Source: Phorcus lineatus (Eukaryota > Mollusca > Gastropoda > Trochida > Trochidae). Taken from it: a stretch of 64,000 nucleotides of DNA. The translations under genes were made by a program, and so were the position numbers. Each line of letters starts with the position of its first letter. The first letter of the stretch is position 1. The stretch covers positions 33,667,929 to 33,731,928 of the forward strand of contig OV121097.1 of the NCBI GenBank assembly GCA_921293015.1, in the 5' to 3' direction. Of this stretch, positions 12,071-24,342 are shown in pieces. The notes below the pieces were generated by a model that saw only the letters and a list, made by a program, of their open reading frames with translations, ran no database searches and was not told where the DNA came from.

Positions 12071-13526
12071 TTCGAGCTTAAACAGGTCCAGATAGCCGAT
12101 TTTGACCAAAATCGCAGAAAAAGACTAAGTCAAATATATGCATATTGTTGTAGCGAGCGTGATAACTTTCTTAAAAATGCATATTTCTGAACCAAACTTT
12201 CATCAAATGTACATCACAATGTGTTCTATCGATTGAGCAATAAAACATTCCTGTCAGATTCTTAATATGGGCTCCAGATTCGAGCTTAAACAGGTCCAGA
12301 TAGCCGATTTTGACCAAAATCGCAGAAAAAGACCAAGTCGAATATATGCATATTGTTGTAGCGAGCGTGATAACTTTCTTAAAAATGCATATTTCTAAAC
12401 CAAACTTTCATCAAATGTACATCACAATGTGTTCTATCGATTGAGCACTACGAATTTCCTGTCAGATTCTTGGTTTGGGCTCCAGATTTGAGCTTAAACA
12501 GGTCCAGATAGCCGATTTTGACCAAAATCGCAGAAAAAGACTAAGTCAAATAAATGCATATTGTTGTAGCGAGCGTGATAACTTTCTTAAAAATGCATAT
12601 TTCTAAACCAAACTTTCATCAAATGTACATCACAATGTGTTCTATCGATTGAGCAATAAAAAATTCCTGTCAGATTCTTGGTATGGGCTCCAGATTCGAG
12701 CTTAAACAGGTCCAGATAGCCGATTTTGACCAAAATCGCGGAAAAAGACTAAGTCGAATATATGCATATTGTTGTAGCGAGCGTGATAACTTTCTTAAAA
12801 ATGCATATTTCTAAACCAAACTTTCATCAAATGTACATCACAGTGTGTTCTATCGATTGAGCAATAAAAAATTCCTGTCAGATTCTTGGTATGGGCTCCA
12901 GATTCGAGCTTAAACAGGTCCAGATAGCCGATTTTGACCAAAATCGCAGAAAAAGACTAAGTCAAATATATGCATATTGTTGTAGCGAGCGTGATAACTT
13001 TCTTAAAAATGCATATTTCTGAACCAAACTTTCATCAAATGTACATCACAATGTGTTCTATCGATTAAGCAATAAAACATTCCTGTCAGATTCTTAATAT
13101 GGGCTCCAGATTCGAGCTTAAACAGGTCCAGATAGCCGATTTTGACCAAAATCGCAGAAAAAGACCAAGTCGAATATATGCATATTGTTGTAGCGAGCGT
13201 GATAACTTTCTTAAAAATGCATATTTCTAAACCAAACTTTCATCAAATGTACATCACAATGTGTTCTATCGATTGAGCACTACGAATTTCCTATCAGATT
13301 CTTGGTTTGGGCTCCAGATTTGAGCTTAAACAGGTCCAGATAGCCGATTTTGACCAAAATCGCAGAAAAAGACTAAGTCAAATAAATGCATATTGTTGTA
13401 GCAAGCGTGATAACTTTCTTAAAAATGCATATTTCTAAACCAAACTTTCATCAAATGTACATTACAATGTGTACTATCGATTGAGCAATACGAATTTCCT
13501 GTCAGATTCTTGGTATGGGCTCCAGA
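12071..13526. repeat. Four-monomer higher-order repeat, 1.75 copies
   Basis: Monomers 12071, 12279 and 12487 match 12903, 13111 and 13319 at 832 bp. Marks in order: CTGAACC with CAATAAAACATT and CTTAATATGGG; GACCAAGTCG with CACTACGAATTT; TTTGAGC with GTCAAATAAATGC. The fourth monomer (12695) has no matching partner at 13527, so the second copy is cut short there. Confidence 0.85.
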
Positions 13527-13639
13527 TTCGAGCTTAAACAGGTCCAGATAGCCGATTTTGACCACAATCGCGGAAAAAGGCTAAGTCGAATATATGCATA
13601 TTGTTGTAGCGAGCGTGATAACTTTCTTAAAAATGCATA

Positions 13640-15870
13640 TTTCTGAACCAAACTTTCATCAAATGTACATCACAATGTGTTCTATCGATTGAGCAATAAA
13701 CAATTCCTGTCAGATTCTTGGTATGGGCTCCAGATTCGAGCTTAAACAGGTCCACATAGCCGATTTTGACCAAAATCGCAGAAAAAGACCAAGTCGAATA
13801 TATGCATATTGTTGTAGCGAGCGTGATAACTTTCTTAAAAATGCATATTTCTAAACCAAACTTTCATCAAATGTACATCACAATGTGTTCTATCGATTGA
13901 GCAATACGAATTTCCTGTCAGATTCTTGGTTTGGGCTCCAGATTTGAGCTTAAACAGGTCCAGATAGCCGATTTTGACCAAAATCGCAGAAAAAGACTAA
14001 GTCAAATAAATGCATATTGTTGTAGCGAGCGTGATAACTTTCTTAAAAATGCATATTTCTGAACCAAACTTTCATCAAATGTACATCACAATGTGTTCTA
14101 TCGATTGAGCAATAAAAAATTCCTGTCAGATTCTTAATATGGGCTCCAGATTCGAGCTTAAACAGGTCCAGATAGCCGATTTTGACCAAAATCGCGGAAA
14201 AAGACTAAGTCGAATATATGCATATTGTTGTAGCGAGCGTGATAACTTTCTTAAAAATGCATATTTCTAAACCAAACTTTCATCAAATGTACATCACAAT
14301 GTGTTCTATCGATTGAGCAATAAAAAATTCCTGTCAGATTATTGGTATGGGCTCCAGATTCGAGCTTAAACAGGTCCACATAGCCGATTTTGACCAAAAT
14401 CGCGGAAAAAGACTAAGTCGAATATATGCATATTGTTGTAGCGAGCGTGATAACTTTCTTAAAAATGCATATTTCTAAACCAAACTTTCATCAAATGTAC
14501 ATCACAATGTGTTCTATCGATTGAGCAATAAAAAATTCCTGTCAGATTCTTGGTATGGGCTCCAGATTCGAGCTTAAACAGGTCCAGATAGCCGATTTTG
14601 ACCAAAATCGCAGAAAAAGACTAAGTCGAATATATGCATATTGTTGTAGCGAGCGTGATAACTTTCTTAAATATGCATATTTCTAAACCAAACTTTCATC
14701 AAATGTACATCACAATGTGTTCTATCGATTGAGCAATAAAAAATTCCTGTCAGATTCTTGGTATGGGCTCCAGATTCGAGCTTAAACAGGTCCAGATAGC
14801 CGATTTTGACCACAATCGCGGAAAAAGACTAAGTCGAATATATGCATATTGTTGTAGCAAGCGTGATAACTTTCTTAAAAATGGATATTTCTGAACCAAA
14901 CTTTCATCAAATGTACATCACAATGTGTTCTATCGATTGAGCAATAAACAATTCCTGTCAGATTCTTGGTATGGGCTCCAGATTCGAGCTTAAACAGGTC
15001 CACATAGCCGATTTTGACCAAAATCGCAGAAAAAGACTAAGTCGAATATATGCATATTGTTGTAGCGAGCGTGATAACTTTCTTGAAAATGCATATTTCT
15101 AAACCAAACTTTCATCAAATGTACATCACAATGTGTTCTATCGATTGAGCAATAAACAATTCCTGTCAGATTCTTGGTATGGGCTCCAGATTCGAGCTTA
15201 AACAGGTCCACATAGCCGATTTTGACCAAAATCGCGGAAAAAGACTAAGTCGAATATATGCATATTGTTGTAGCGAGCGTGATAACTTTCTTAAAAATGC
15301 ATATTTCTAAACCAAACTTTCATCAAATGTACATCACAATGTGTTCTATCGATTGAGCAATAAAAAATTCCTGTCAGATTCTTGGTATGGGCTCCAGATT
15401 CGAGCTTAAACAGGTCCAGATAGCCGATTTTGACCACAATCGCGGAAAAAGACTAAGTCGAAAATATGCATATTGTTGTAGCGAGCGTGATAACTTTCTT
15501 AAAAATGCATATTTCTAAACCAAACTTTCATCAAATGTACATTACAATGTGTTCTATCGATTGAGCAATAAACAATTCCTGTCAGATTCTTGGTATGGGC
15601 TCCAGATTCGAGCTTAAACAGGTCCACATAGCCGATTTTGACCAAAATCGCAGAAAAAGACTAAGTCAAATATATGCATATTGTTGTAGCGAGCGTGATA
15701 ACTTTCTTAAAAATGCATATTTCTAAACCAAACTTTCATCAAAGTTACATCACAATGTGTTCTATCGATTGAGCACTACGAATTTCCTGTCAGATTCTTG
15801 GTTTGGGCTCCAGATTCGAGCTTAAACAGGTCCACATAGCCGATTTTGACCAAAATCGCAGAAAAAGACT
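13640..15870. repeat. Large block, copy 1 (related to 19672-22110)
   Basis: About 2.2 kb shares an ordered set of rare variants with 19672-22110: GTCAAATAAATGC with CTGAACC and CTTAATATGGG; CTTAAATATGC (14669 and 20701); ATGGATATT with AAGCGTG (14881 and 20913); CTTGAAAATG (15083 and 21323); GTCGAAAAT with ATTACAATG; and AAAGTTACAT (15741 and 21981). The offset is 29 monomers (6032 bp) up to about 14982 and 30 monomers (6240 bp) from about 15070. Ends are approximate. Confidence 0.82.
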
Positions 15871-16290
15871 AAGTCGAATATATGCATATTGTTGTAGCGA
15901 GCGTGATAACTTTCTTAAAAATGCATATTTCTAAACCAAACTTTCATCAAATGTACATTACAATGTGTTCTATCGATTGAGCAATAAACAATTCCTGTCA
16001 GATTCTTGGTATGGGCTCCAGATTCGAGCTTAAACAGGTCCACATAGCCGATTTTGACCAAAATCGCAGAAAAAGACTAAGTCAAATATATGCATATTGT
16101 TGTAGCGAGCGTGATAACTTTCTTAAAAATGCATATTTCTAAACCAAACTTTCATCAAAGTTACATCACAATGTGTTCTATCGATTGAGCACTACAAATT
16201 TCCTGTCAGATTCTTGGTTTGGGCTCCAGATTCGAGCTTAAACAGGTCCAGATAGCCGATTTTGACCAAAATCGCAGAAAAAGACTAAGT

Positions 16291-17651
16291 CAAATATATG
16301 CATATTGTTGTAGCGAGCGTGATAACTTTCTTAAAAATGCATATTTCTAAACCAAACTTTCATCAAATGTACATCACAATGTGTTCTATCGATTGAGCAA
16401 TAAAAAATTCCTGTCAGATTCTTGGTATGGGCTCCAGATTCGAGCTTAAACAGGTCCACATAGCCGATTTTGACCAAAATCGCAGAAAAAGACTAAGTCG
16501 AATATATGCATATTGTTGTAGCGAGCGTGATAACTTTCTTAAAAATGCATATTTCTAAACCAAACTTTCATCAAATGTACATCACAATGTGTTCTATCGA
16601 TTGAGCAATAAAAAATTCCTGTCATATTTTTGGTATGGGCTCCAGATTCGAGCTTAAACAGGTCCACATAGCCGATTTTGACCAAAATCGCAGAAAAAGA
16701 CTAAGTCAAATATATGCATATTGTTGTAGCGAGCGTGATAACTTTCTTAAAAATGCATATTTCTGAACCAAACTTTCATCAAATGTACATCACAATGTGT
16801 TCTATCGATTGAGCAATAAAAAATTCCTGTCAGATTATTGGTATGGGCTCCAGATTCGAGCTTAAACAGGTCCACATAGCCGATTTTGACCAAAATCGCG
16901 GAAAAAGACTAAGTCGAATATATGCATATTGTTGTAGCGAGCGTGATAACTTTCTTAAAAATGCATATTTCTAAACCAAACTTTCATCAAATGTACATCA
17001 CAGTGTGTTCTATCGATTGAGCAATAAAAAATTCCTGTCAGATTCTTAATATGGGCTCCAGATTCGAGCTTAAACAGGTCCAGATAGCCGATTTTGACCA
17101 AAATCGCGGAAAAAGACTAAGTCGAATATATGCATATTGTTGTAGCGAGCGTGATAACTTTCTTAAAAATGCATATTTCTAAACCAAACTTTCATCAAAT
17201 GTACATCACAATGTGTTCTATCGATTGAGCAATAAAAAATTCCTGTCAGATTATTGGTATGGGCTCCAGATTCGAGCTTAAACAGGTCCACATAGCCGAT
17301 TTTGACCAAAATCGCGGAAAAAGACTAAGTCGAATATATGCATATTGTTGTAGCGAGCGTGATAACTTTCTTAAAAATGCATATTTCTAAACCAAACTTT
17401 CATCAAATGTACATCACAGTGTGTTCTATCGATTGAGCAATAAAAAATTCCTGTCAGATTCTTGGTATGGGCTCCAGATTCGAGCTTAAACAGGTCCAGA
17501 TAGCCAAATTTGACCAAAATCGCAGAAAAAGACTAAGTCAAATATATGCATATTGTTGTAGCGAGCGTGATAACTTTCTTAAAAATGCATATTTCTGAAC
17601 CAAACTTTCATCAAATGTACATCACAATGTGTTCTATCGATTGAGCAATAA
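16291..17651. repeat. 1.36-kb block, copy 1 (repeated at 18371-19731)
   Basis: Matches 18371-19731 at an offset of 2080 bp (ten monomers). Marks include GTCATATTTTTGG (16621 and 18701), CAGTGTGTTC twice, CTTAATATGGG and GCCAAATTTG (17505 and 19585). Left limit: GTCA at 16290 against GTCG. Right limit: CAATAAAAAATT at 17652 against CAATAAACAATT. Confidence 0.87.
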
Positions 17652-18370
17652 AAAATTCCTGTCAGATTCTTGGTATGGGCTCCAGATTCGAGCTTAAACA
17701 GGTCCAGATAGCCGATTTTGACCACAATCGCGGAAAAAGACTAAGTCGAATATATGCATATTGTTGTAGCGAGCGTGATAACTTTCTTAAAAATGCATAT
17801 TTCTAAACCAAACTTTCATCAAATGTACATCACAATGTGTTCTATCGATTGAGCAATACGAATTTCCTGTCAGATTCTTGGTTTGGGCTCCAGATTCGAG
17901 CTTAAACAGGTCCAGATAGCCGATTTTGACCAAAATCGCGGAAAAAGACTAAGTCGAATATATGCATATTGTTGTAGCGAGCGTGATAACTTTCTTAAAA
18001 ATGCATATTTCTAAACCAAACTTTCATCAAATGTACATCACAATGTGTTCTATCGATTGAGCAATACGAATTTCCTGTCAGATTATTGGTATGGGCTCCA
18101 GATTCGAGCTTAAACAGGTCCACATAACCGATTTTGACCAAAATCGCGGAAAAAGACTAAGTCGAATATATGCATATTGTTGTAGCGAGCGTGATAACTT
18201 TCTTAAAAATGCATATTTCTAAACCAAACTTTCATCAAATGTACATCACAATGTGTTCTATCGATTGAGCAATAAAAAATTCCTGTCAGATTCTTGGTAT
18301 GGGCTCCAGATTCGAGCTTAAACAGGTCCAGATAGCCGATTTTGACCAAAATCGCGGAAAAAGACTAAGT
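17652..18370. repeat. Mixed satellite monomers between two block copies
   Basis: About 3.5 monomers separating the two copies of the 1.36-kb block. They include two CAATACGAATTT copies (near 17860 and 18061), one followed by TTTGGGC and the other by TATGGGC, which look like recombinants of the two main haplotypes. Nothing else is seen. Confidence 0.8.
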
Positions 18371-19731
18371 CGAATATATGCATATTGTTGTAGCGAGCGT
18401 GATAACTTTCTTAAAAATGCATATTTCTAAACCAAACTTTCATCAAATGTACATCACAATGTGTTCTATCGATTGAGCAATAAAAAATTCCTGTCAGATT
18501 CTTGGTATGGGCTCCAGATTCGAGCTTAAACAGGTCCACATAGCCGATTTTGACCAAAATCGCAGAAAAAGACTAAGTCGAATATATGCATATTGTTGTA
18601 GCGAGCGTGATAACTTTCTTAAAAATGCATATTTCTAAACCAAACTTTCATCAAATGTACATCACAATGTGTTCTATCGATTGAGCAATAAAAAATTCCT
18701 GTCATATTTTTGGTATGGGCTCCAGATTCGAGCTTAAACAGGTCCACATAGCCGATTTTGACCAAAATCGCAGAAAAAGACTAAGTCAAATATATGCATA
18801 TTGTTGTAGCGAGCGTGATAACTTTCTTAAAAATGCATATTTCTGAACCAAACTTTCATCAAATGTACATCACAATGTGTTCTATCGATTGAGCAATAAA
18901 AAATTCCTGTCAGATTATTGGTATGGGCTCCAGATTCGAGCTTAAACAGGTCCACATAGCCGATTTTGACCAAAATCGCGGAAAAAGACTAAGTCGAATA
19001 TATGCATATTGTTGTAGCGAGCGTGATAACTTTCTTAAAAATGCATATTTCTAAACCAAACTTTCATCAAATGTACATCACAGTGTGTTCTATCGATTGA
19101 GCAATAAAAAATTCCTGTCAGATTCTTAATATGGGCTCCAGATTCGAGCTTAAACAGGTCCAGATAGCCGATTTTGACCAAAATCGCGGAAAAAGACTAA
19201 GTCGAATATATGCATATTGTTGTAGCGAGCGTGATAACTTTCTTAAAAATGCATATTTCTAAACCAAACTTTCATCAAATGTACATCACAATGTGTTCTA
19301 TCGATTGAGCAATAAAAAATTCCTGTCAGATTATTGGTATGGGCTCCAGATTCGAGCTTAAACAGGTCCACATAGCCGATTTTGACCAAAATCGCGGAAA
19401 AAGACTAAGTCGAATATATGCATATTGTTGTAGCGAGCGTGATAACTTTCTTAAAAATGCATATTTCTAAACCAAACTTTCATCAAATGTACATCACAGT
19501 GTGTTCTATCGATTGAGCAATAAAAAATTCCTGTCAGATTCTTGGTATGGGCTCCAGATTCGAGCTTAAACAGGTCCAGATAGCCAAATTTGACCAAAAT
19601 CGCAGAAAAAGACTAAGTCAAATATATGCATATTGTTGTAGCGAGCGTGATAACTTTCTTAAAAATGCATATTTCTGAACCAAACTTTCATCAAATGTAC
19701 ATCACAATGTGTTCTATCGATTGAGCAATAA
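18371..19731. repeat. 1.36-kb block, copy 2 (of 16291-17651)
   Basis: Second copy of the block at 16291-17651; I saw no substitution between the copies at any mark compared. It runs directly into the second copy of the larger 13640-15870 block, so duplications of different ages are interleaved. Confidence 0.87.
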
Positions 19732-22110
19732 ACAATTCCTGTCAGATTCTTGGTATGGGCTCCAGATTCGAGCTTAAACAGGTCCACATAGCCGATTTTG
19801 ACCAAAATCGCAGAAAAAGACCAAGTCGAATATATGCATATTGTTGTAGCGAGCGTGATAACTTTCTTAAAAATGCATATTTCTAAACCAAACTTTCATC
19901 AAATGTACATTACAATGTGTTCTATCGATTGAGCAATACGAATTTCCTGTCAGATTCTTGGTTTGGGCTCCAGATTTGAGCTTAAACAGGTCCAGATAGC
20001 CGATTTTGACCAAAATCGCAGAAAAAGACTAAGTCAAATAAATGCATATTGTTGTAGCGAGCGTGATAACTTTCTTAAAAATGCATATTTCTGAACCAAA
20101 CTTTCATCAAATGTACATCACAATGTGTTCTATCGATTGAGCAATAAAAAATTCCTGTCAGATTCTTAATATGGGCTCCAGATTCGAGCTTAAACAGGTC
20201 CAGATAGCCGATTTTGACCAAAATCGCGGAAAAAGACTAAGTCGAATATATGCATATTGTTGTAGCGAGCGTGATAACTTTCTTAAAAATGCATATTTCT
20301 AAACCAAACTTTCATCAAATGTACATCACAATGTGTTCTATCGATTGAGCAATACGAATTTCCTGTCAGATTATTGGTATGGGCTCCAGATTCGAGCTTA
20401 AACAGGTCCACATAACCGATTTTGACCAAAATCGCGGAAAAAGACTAAGTCGAATATATGCATATTGTTGTAGCGAGCGTGATAACTTTCTTAAAAATGC
20501 ATATTTCTAAACCAAACTTTCATCAAATGTACATCACAATGTGTTCTATCGATTGAGCAATAAAAAATTCCTGTCAGATTCTTGGTATGGGCTCCAGATT
20601 CGAGCTTAAACAGGTCCAGATAGCCGATTTTGACCAAAATCGCGGAAAAAGACTAAGTCGAATATATGCATATTGTTGTAGCGAGCGTGATAACTTTCTT
20701 AAATATGCATATTTCTAAACCAAACTTTCATCAAATGTACATCACAATGTGTTCTATCGATTGAGCAATAAAAAATTCCTGTCAGATTCTTGGTATGGGC
20801 TCCAGATTCGAGCTTAAACAGGTCCAGATAGCCGATTTTGACCACAATCGCGGAAAAAGACTAAGTCGAATATATGCATATTGTTGTAGCAAGCGTGATA
20901 ACTTTCTTAAAAATGGATATTTCTGAACCAAACTTTCATCAAATGTACATCACAATGTGTTCTATCGATTGAGCAATAAACAATTCCTGTCAGATTATTG
21001 GTATGGGCTCCAGATTCGAGCTTAAACAGGTCCACATAGCCGATTTTGACCAAAATCGCAGAAAAAGACTAAGTCGAATATATGCATATTGTTGTAGCGA
21101 GCGTGATAACTTTCTTAAAAATGCATATTTCTAAACCAAACTTTCATCAAATGTACATCACAATGTGTTCTATCGATTTAGCACTACGAATTTCCTGTCA
21201 GATTCTTGGTTTGGGCTCCAGATTCGAGCTTAAACAGGTCCACATAGCCGATTTTGACCAAAATCGCAGAAAAAGACTAAGTCAAATATATGCATATTGT
21301 TGTAGCGAGCGTGATAACTTTCTTGAAAATGCATATTTCTAAACCAAACTTTCATCAAATGTACATCACAATGTGTTCTATCGATTGAGCAATAAACAAT
21401 TCCTGTCAGATTATTGGTATGGGCTCCAGATTCGAGCTTAAACAGGTCCACATAGCCGATTTTGACCAAAATCGCGGAAAAAGACTAAGTCGAATATATG
21501 CATATTGTTGTAGCGAGCGTGATAACTTTCTTAAAAATGCATATTTCTAAACCAAACTTTCATCAAATGTACATCACAATGTGTTCTATCGATTGAGCAA
21601 TAAAAAATTCCTGTCAGATTCTTGGTATGGGCTCCAGATTCGAGCTTAAACAGGTCCAGATAGCCGATTTTGACCAAAATCGCGGAAAAAGACTAAGTCG
21701 AAAATATGCATATTGTTGTAGCGAGCGTGATAACTTTCTTAAAAATGCATATTTCTAAACCAAACTTTCATCAAATGTACATTACAATGTGTTCTATCGA
21801 TTGAGCAATAAACAATTCCTGTCAGATTCTTGGTATGGGCTCCAGATTCGAGCTTAAACAGGTCCACATAGCCGATTTTGACCAAAATCGCAGAAAAAGA
21901 CTAAGTCAAATATATGCATATTGTTGTAGCGAGCGTGATAACTTTCTTAAAAATGCATATTTCTAAACCAAACTTTCATCAAAGTTACATCACAATGTGT
22001 TCTATCGATTGAGCACTACGAATTTCCTGTCAGATTCTTGGTTTGGGCTCCAGATTCGAGCTTAAACAGGTCCACATAGCCGATTTTGACCAAAATCGCA
22101 GAAAAAGACT
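19672..22110. repeat. Large block, copy 2 (of 13640-15870)
   Basis: Second copy of the block at 13640-15870, one monomer longer. Its monomers 21015 and 21223 correspond to the single monomer 14983: the left part of 14983 (CGCAG, GTCGAAT) resembles 21015, and its right part (CTTGAAAATG, CAATAAACAATT) resembles 21223. Confidence 0.82.
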
Positions 22111-22470
22111 AAGTCAAATATATGCATATTGTTGTAGCGAGCGTGATAACTTTCTTAAAAATGCATATTTCTAAACCAAACTTTCATCAAATGTACATCA
22201 CAATGTGTTCTATCGATTGAGCAATAAAAAATTCCTGTCAGATTCTTGGTATGGGCTCCAGATTCGAGCTTAAACAGGTCCAGATAGCCGATTTTGACCA
22301 AAATCGCAGAAAAAGGCTAAGTCGAATATATGCATATTGTTGTAGCGAGCGTGATAACTTTCTTAAAAATGCATATTTCTAAACCAAACTTTCATCAAAT
22401 GTACATCACAATGTGTTCTATCGATTGAGCAATAAAAAATTCCTGTCAGATTCTTGGTATGGGCTCCAGA

Positions 22471-24342
22471 TTCGAGCTTAAACAGGTCCACATAGCCGAT
22501 TTTGACCAAAATCGTGGAAAAAGACTAAGTCGGATATATGCATATTGTTGTAGCGAGCGTGATAACTTTCTTAAAAATGCATATTTCTAAACCAAACTTT
22601 CATCAAATGTACATTACAATGTGTTCTATCGATTGAGCAATACGAATTTCCTGTCAGATTCTTGGTATGGGCTCCAGATTCGAGCTTAAACAGGTCCACA
22701 TAGCCGATTTTGACCAAAATCGCAGAAAAAGACTAAGTCAAATATATGCATATTGTTGTAGCGAGCGTGATAACTTTCTTAAAAATGCATATTTCTAAAC
22801 CAAACTTTCATCAAAGTTACATCACAATGTGTTCTATCGATTGAGCACTACGAATTTCCTGTCAGATTCTTGGTTTGGGCTCCAGATTCGAGCTTAAACA
22901 GGTCCACATAGCCAATTTTGACCAAAATCGCAGAAAAAGACTAAGTCAAATATATGCATATTGTTGTAGCGAGCGTGATAACTTTCTTAAAAATGCATAT
23001 TTCTAAACCAAACTTTCATCAAATGTACATCACAATGTGTTCTATCGATTGAGCAATAAAAAATTCCTGTCAGATTCTTGGTATGGGCTCCAGATTCGAG
23101 CTTAAACAGGTCCTGATAGCCGATTTTGACCAAAATCGCGGAAAAAGACTAAGTCGAAAATATGCATATTGTTGTAGCGAGCGTGATAACTTTCTTAAAA
23201 ATGCATATTTCTAAACCAAACTTTCATCAAATGTACATTACAATGTGTTCTATCGATTGAGCAATAAACAATTCCTGTCAGATTCTTGGTATGGGCTCCA
23301 GATTCGAGCTTAAACAGGTCCACATAGCCGATTTTGACCAAAATCGCAGAAAAAGACTAAGTCAAATATATGCATATTGTTGTAGCGAGCGTGATAACTT
23401 TCTTAAAAATGCATATTTCTAAACCAAACTTTCATCAAAGTTACATCACAATGTGTTCTATCGATTGAGCACTACGAATTTCCTGTCAGATTCTTGGTTT
23501 GGGCTCCAGATTCGAGCTTAAACAGGTCCACATAGCCGATTTTGACCAAAATCGCAGAAAAAGACTAAGTCAAATATATGCATATTGTTGTAGCGAGCGT
23601 GATAACTTTCTTAAAAATGCATATTTCTAAACCAAACTTTCATCAAATGTACATCACAATGTGTTCTATCGATTGAGCAATAAAAAATTCCTGTCAGATT
23701 CTTGGTATGGGCTCCAGATTCGAGCTTAAACAGGTCCAGATAGCCGATTTTGACCAAAATCGCGGAAAAAGACTAAGTCGAAAATATGCATATTGTTGTA
23801 GCGAGCGTGATAACTTTCTTAAAAATGCATATTTCTAAACCAAACTTTCATCAAATGTACATTACAATGTGTTCTATCGATTGAGCAATAAACAATTCCT
23901 GTCAGATTCTTGGTATAGGCTCCAGATTCGAGCTTAAACAGGTCCACATAGCCGATTTTGACCAAAATCGCAGAAAAAGACTAAGTCAAATATATGCATA
24001 TTGTTGTAGCGAGCGTGATAACTTTCTTAAAAATGCATATTTCTAAACCAAACTTTCATCAAAGTTACATCACAATGTGTTCTATCGATTGAGCACTACG
24101 AATTTCCTGTTAGATTCTTGGTTTGGGCTCCAGATTCGAGCTTAAACAGGTCCACATAGCCGATTTTGACCAAAATCGCAGAAAAAGACTAAGTCAAATA
24201 TATGCATATTGTTGTAGCGAGCGTTATAACTTTCTTAAAAATGCATATTTCTAAACCAAACTTTCATCAAATGTACATCACAATGTGTTCTATCGATTGA
24301 GCAATAAAAAATTCCTGTCAGATTCTTGGTATGGGCTCCAGA
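22471..24342. repeat. Three-monomer higher-order repeat, three copies
   Basis: Trimers begin at 22471, 23095 and 23719, each 624 bp. First monomer: CGCGG or CGTGG, usually GTCGAAAAT, with ATTACAATG. Second: CCACATAGCC, CGCAG, GTCAAAT, AAAGTTACAT, then CACTACGAATTT. Third: CCACATAGCC, CGCAG, GTCAAAT with majority downstream. AAAGTTACAT falls at 22813, 23437 and 24061. The first trimer is the most diverged (GTCGGATAT near 22530, GCCAATTTTG near 22914). The same cassette recurs singly near 21639, 33495, 39735, 40983 and their duplicates. Confidence 0.87.

Noticed and set aside
14990-15229. Minus-strand 79-aa open frames (also 21230-21469, 25806-26045, 29342-29581, 30798-31037, 33086-33325, 43902-44141)
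   Set aside because: All are the same stretch of satellite, opened by one A-to-G change that removes a TAA. The 208-bp period shifts frame at each copy, and there is no codon signature, domain or flanking gene structure.
21082-21342. Plus-strand 86-aa open frame (and 56650-56910)
   Set aside because: Each exists because the TGA in ATCGATTGAGC is changed (to TTA at about 21178, to AGA at about 56745). The rest is ordinary monomer sequence in shifting frames.
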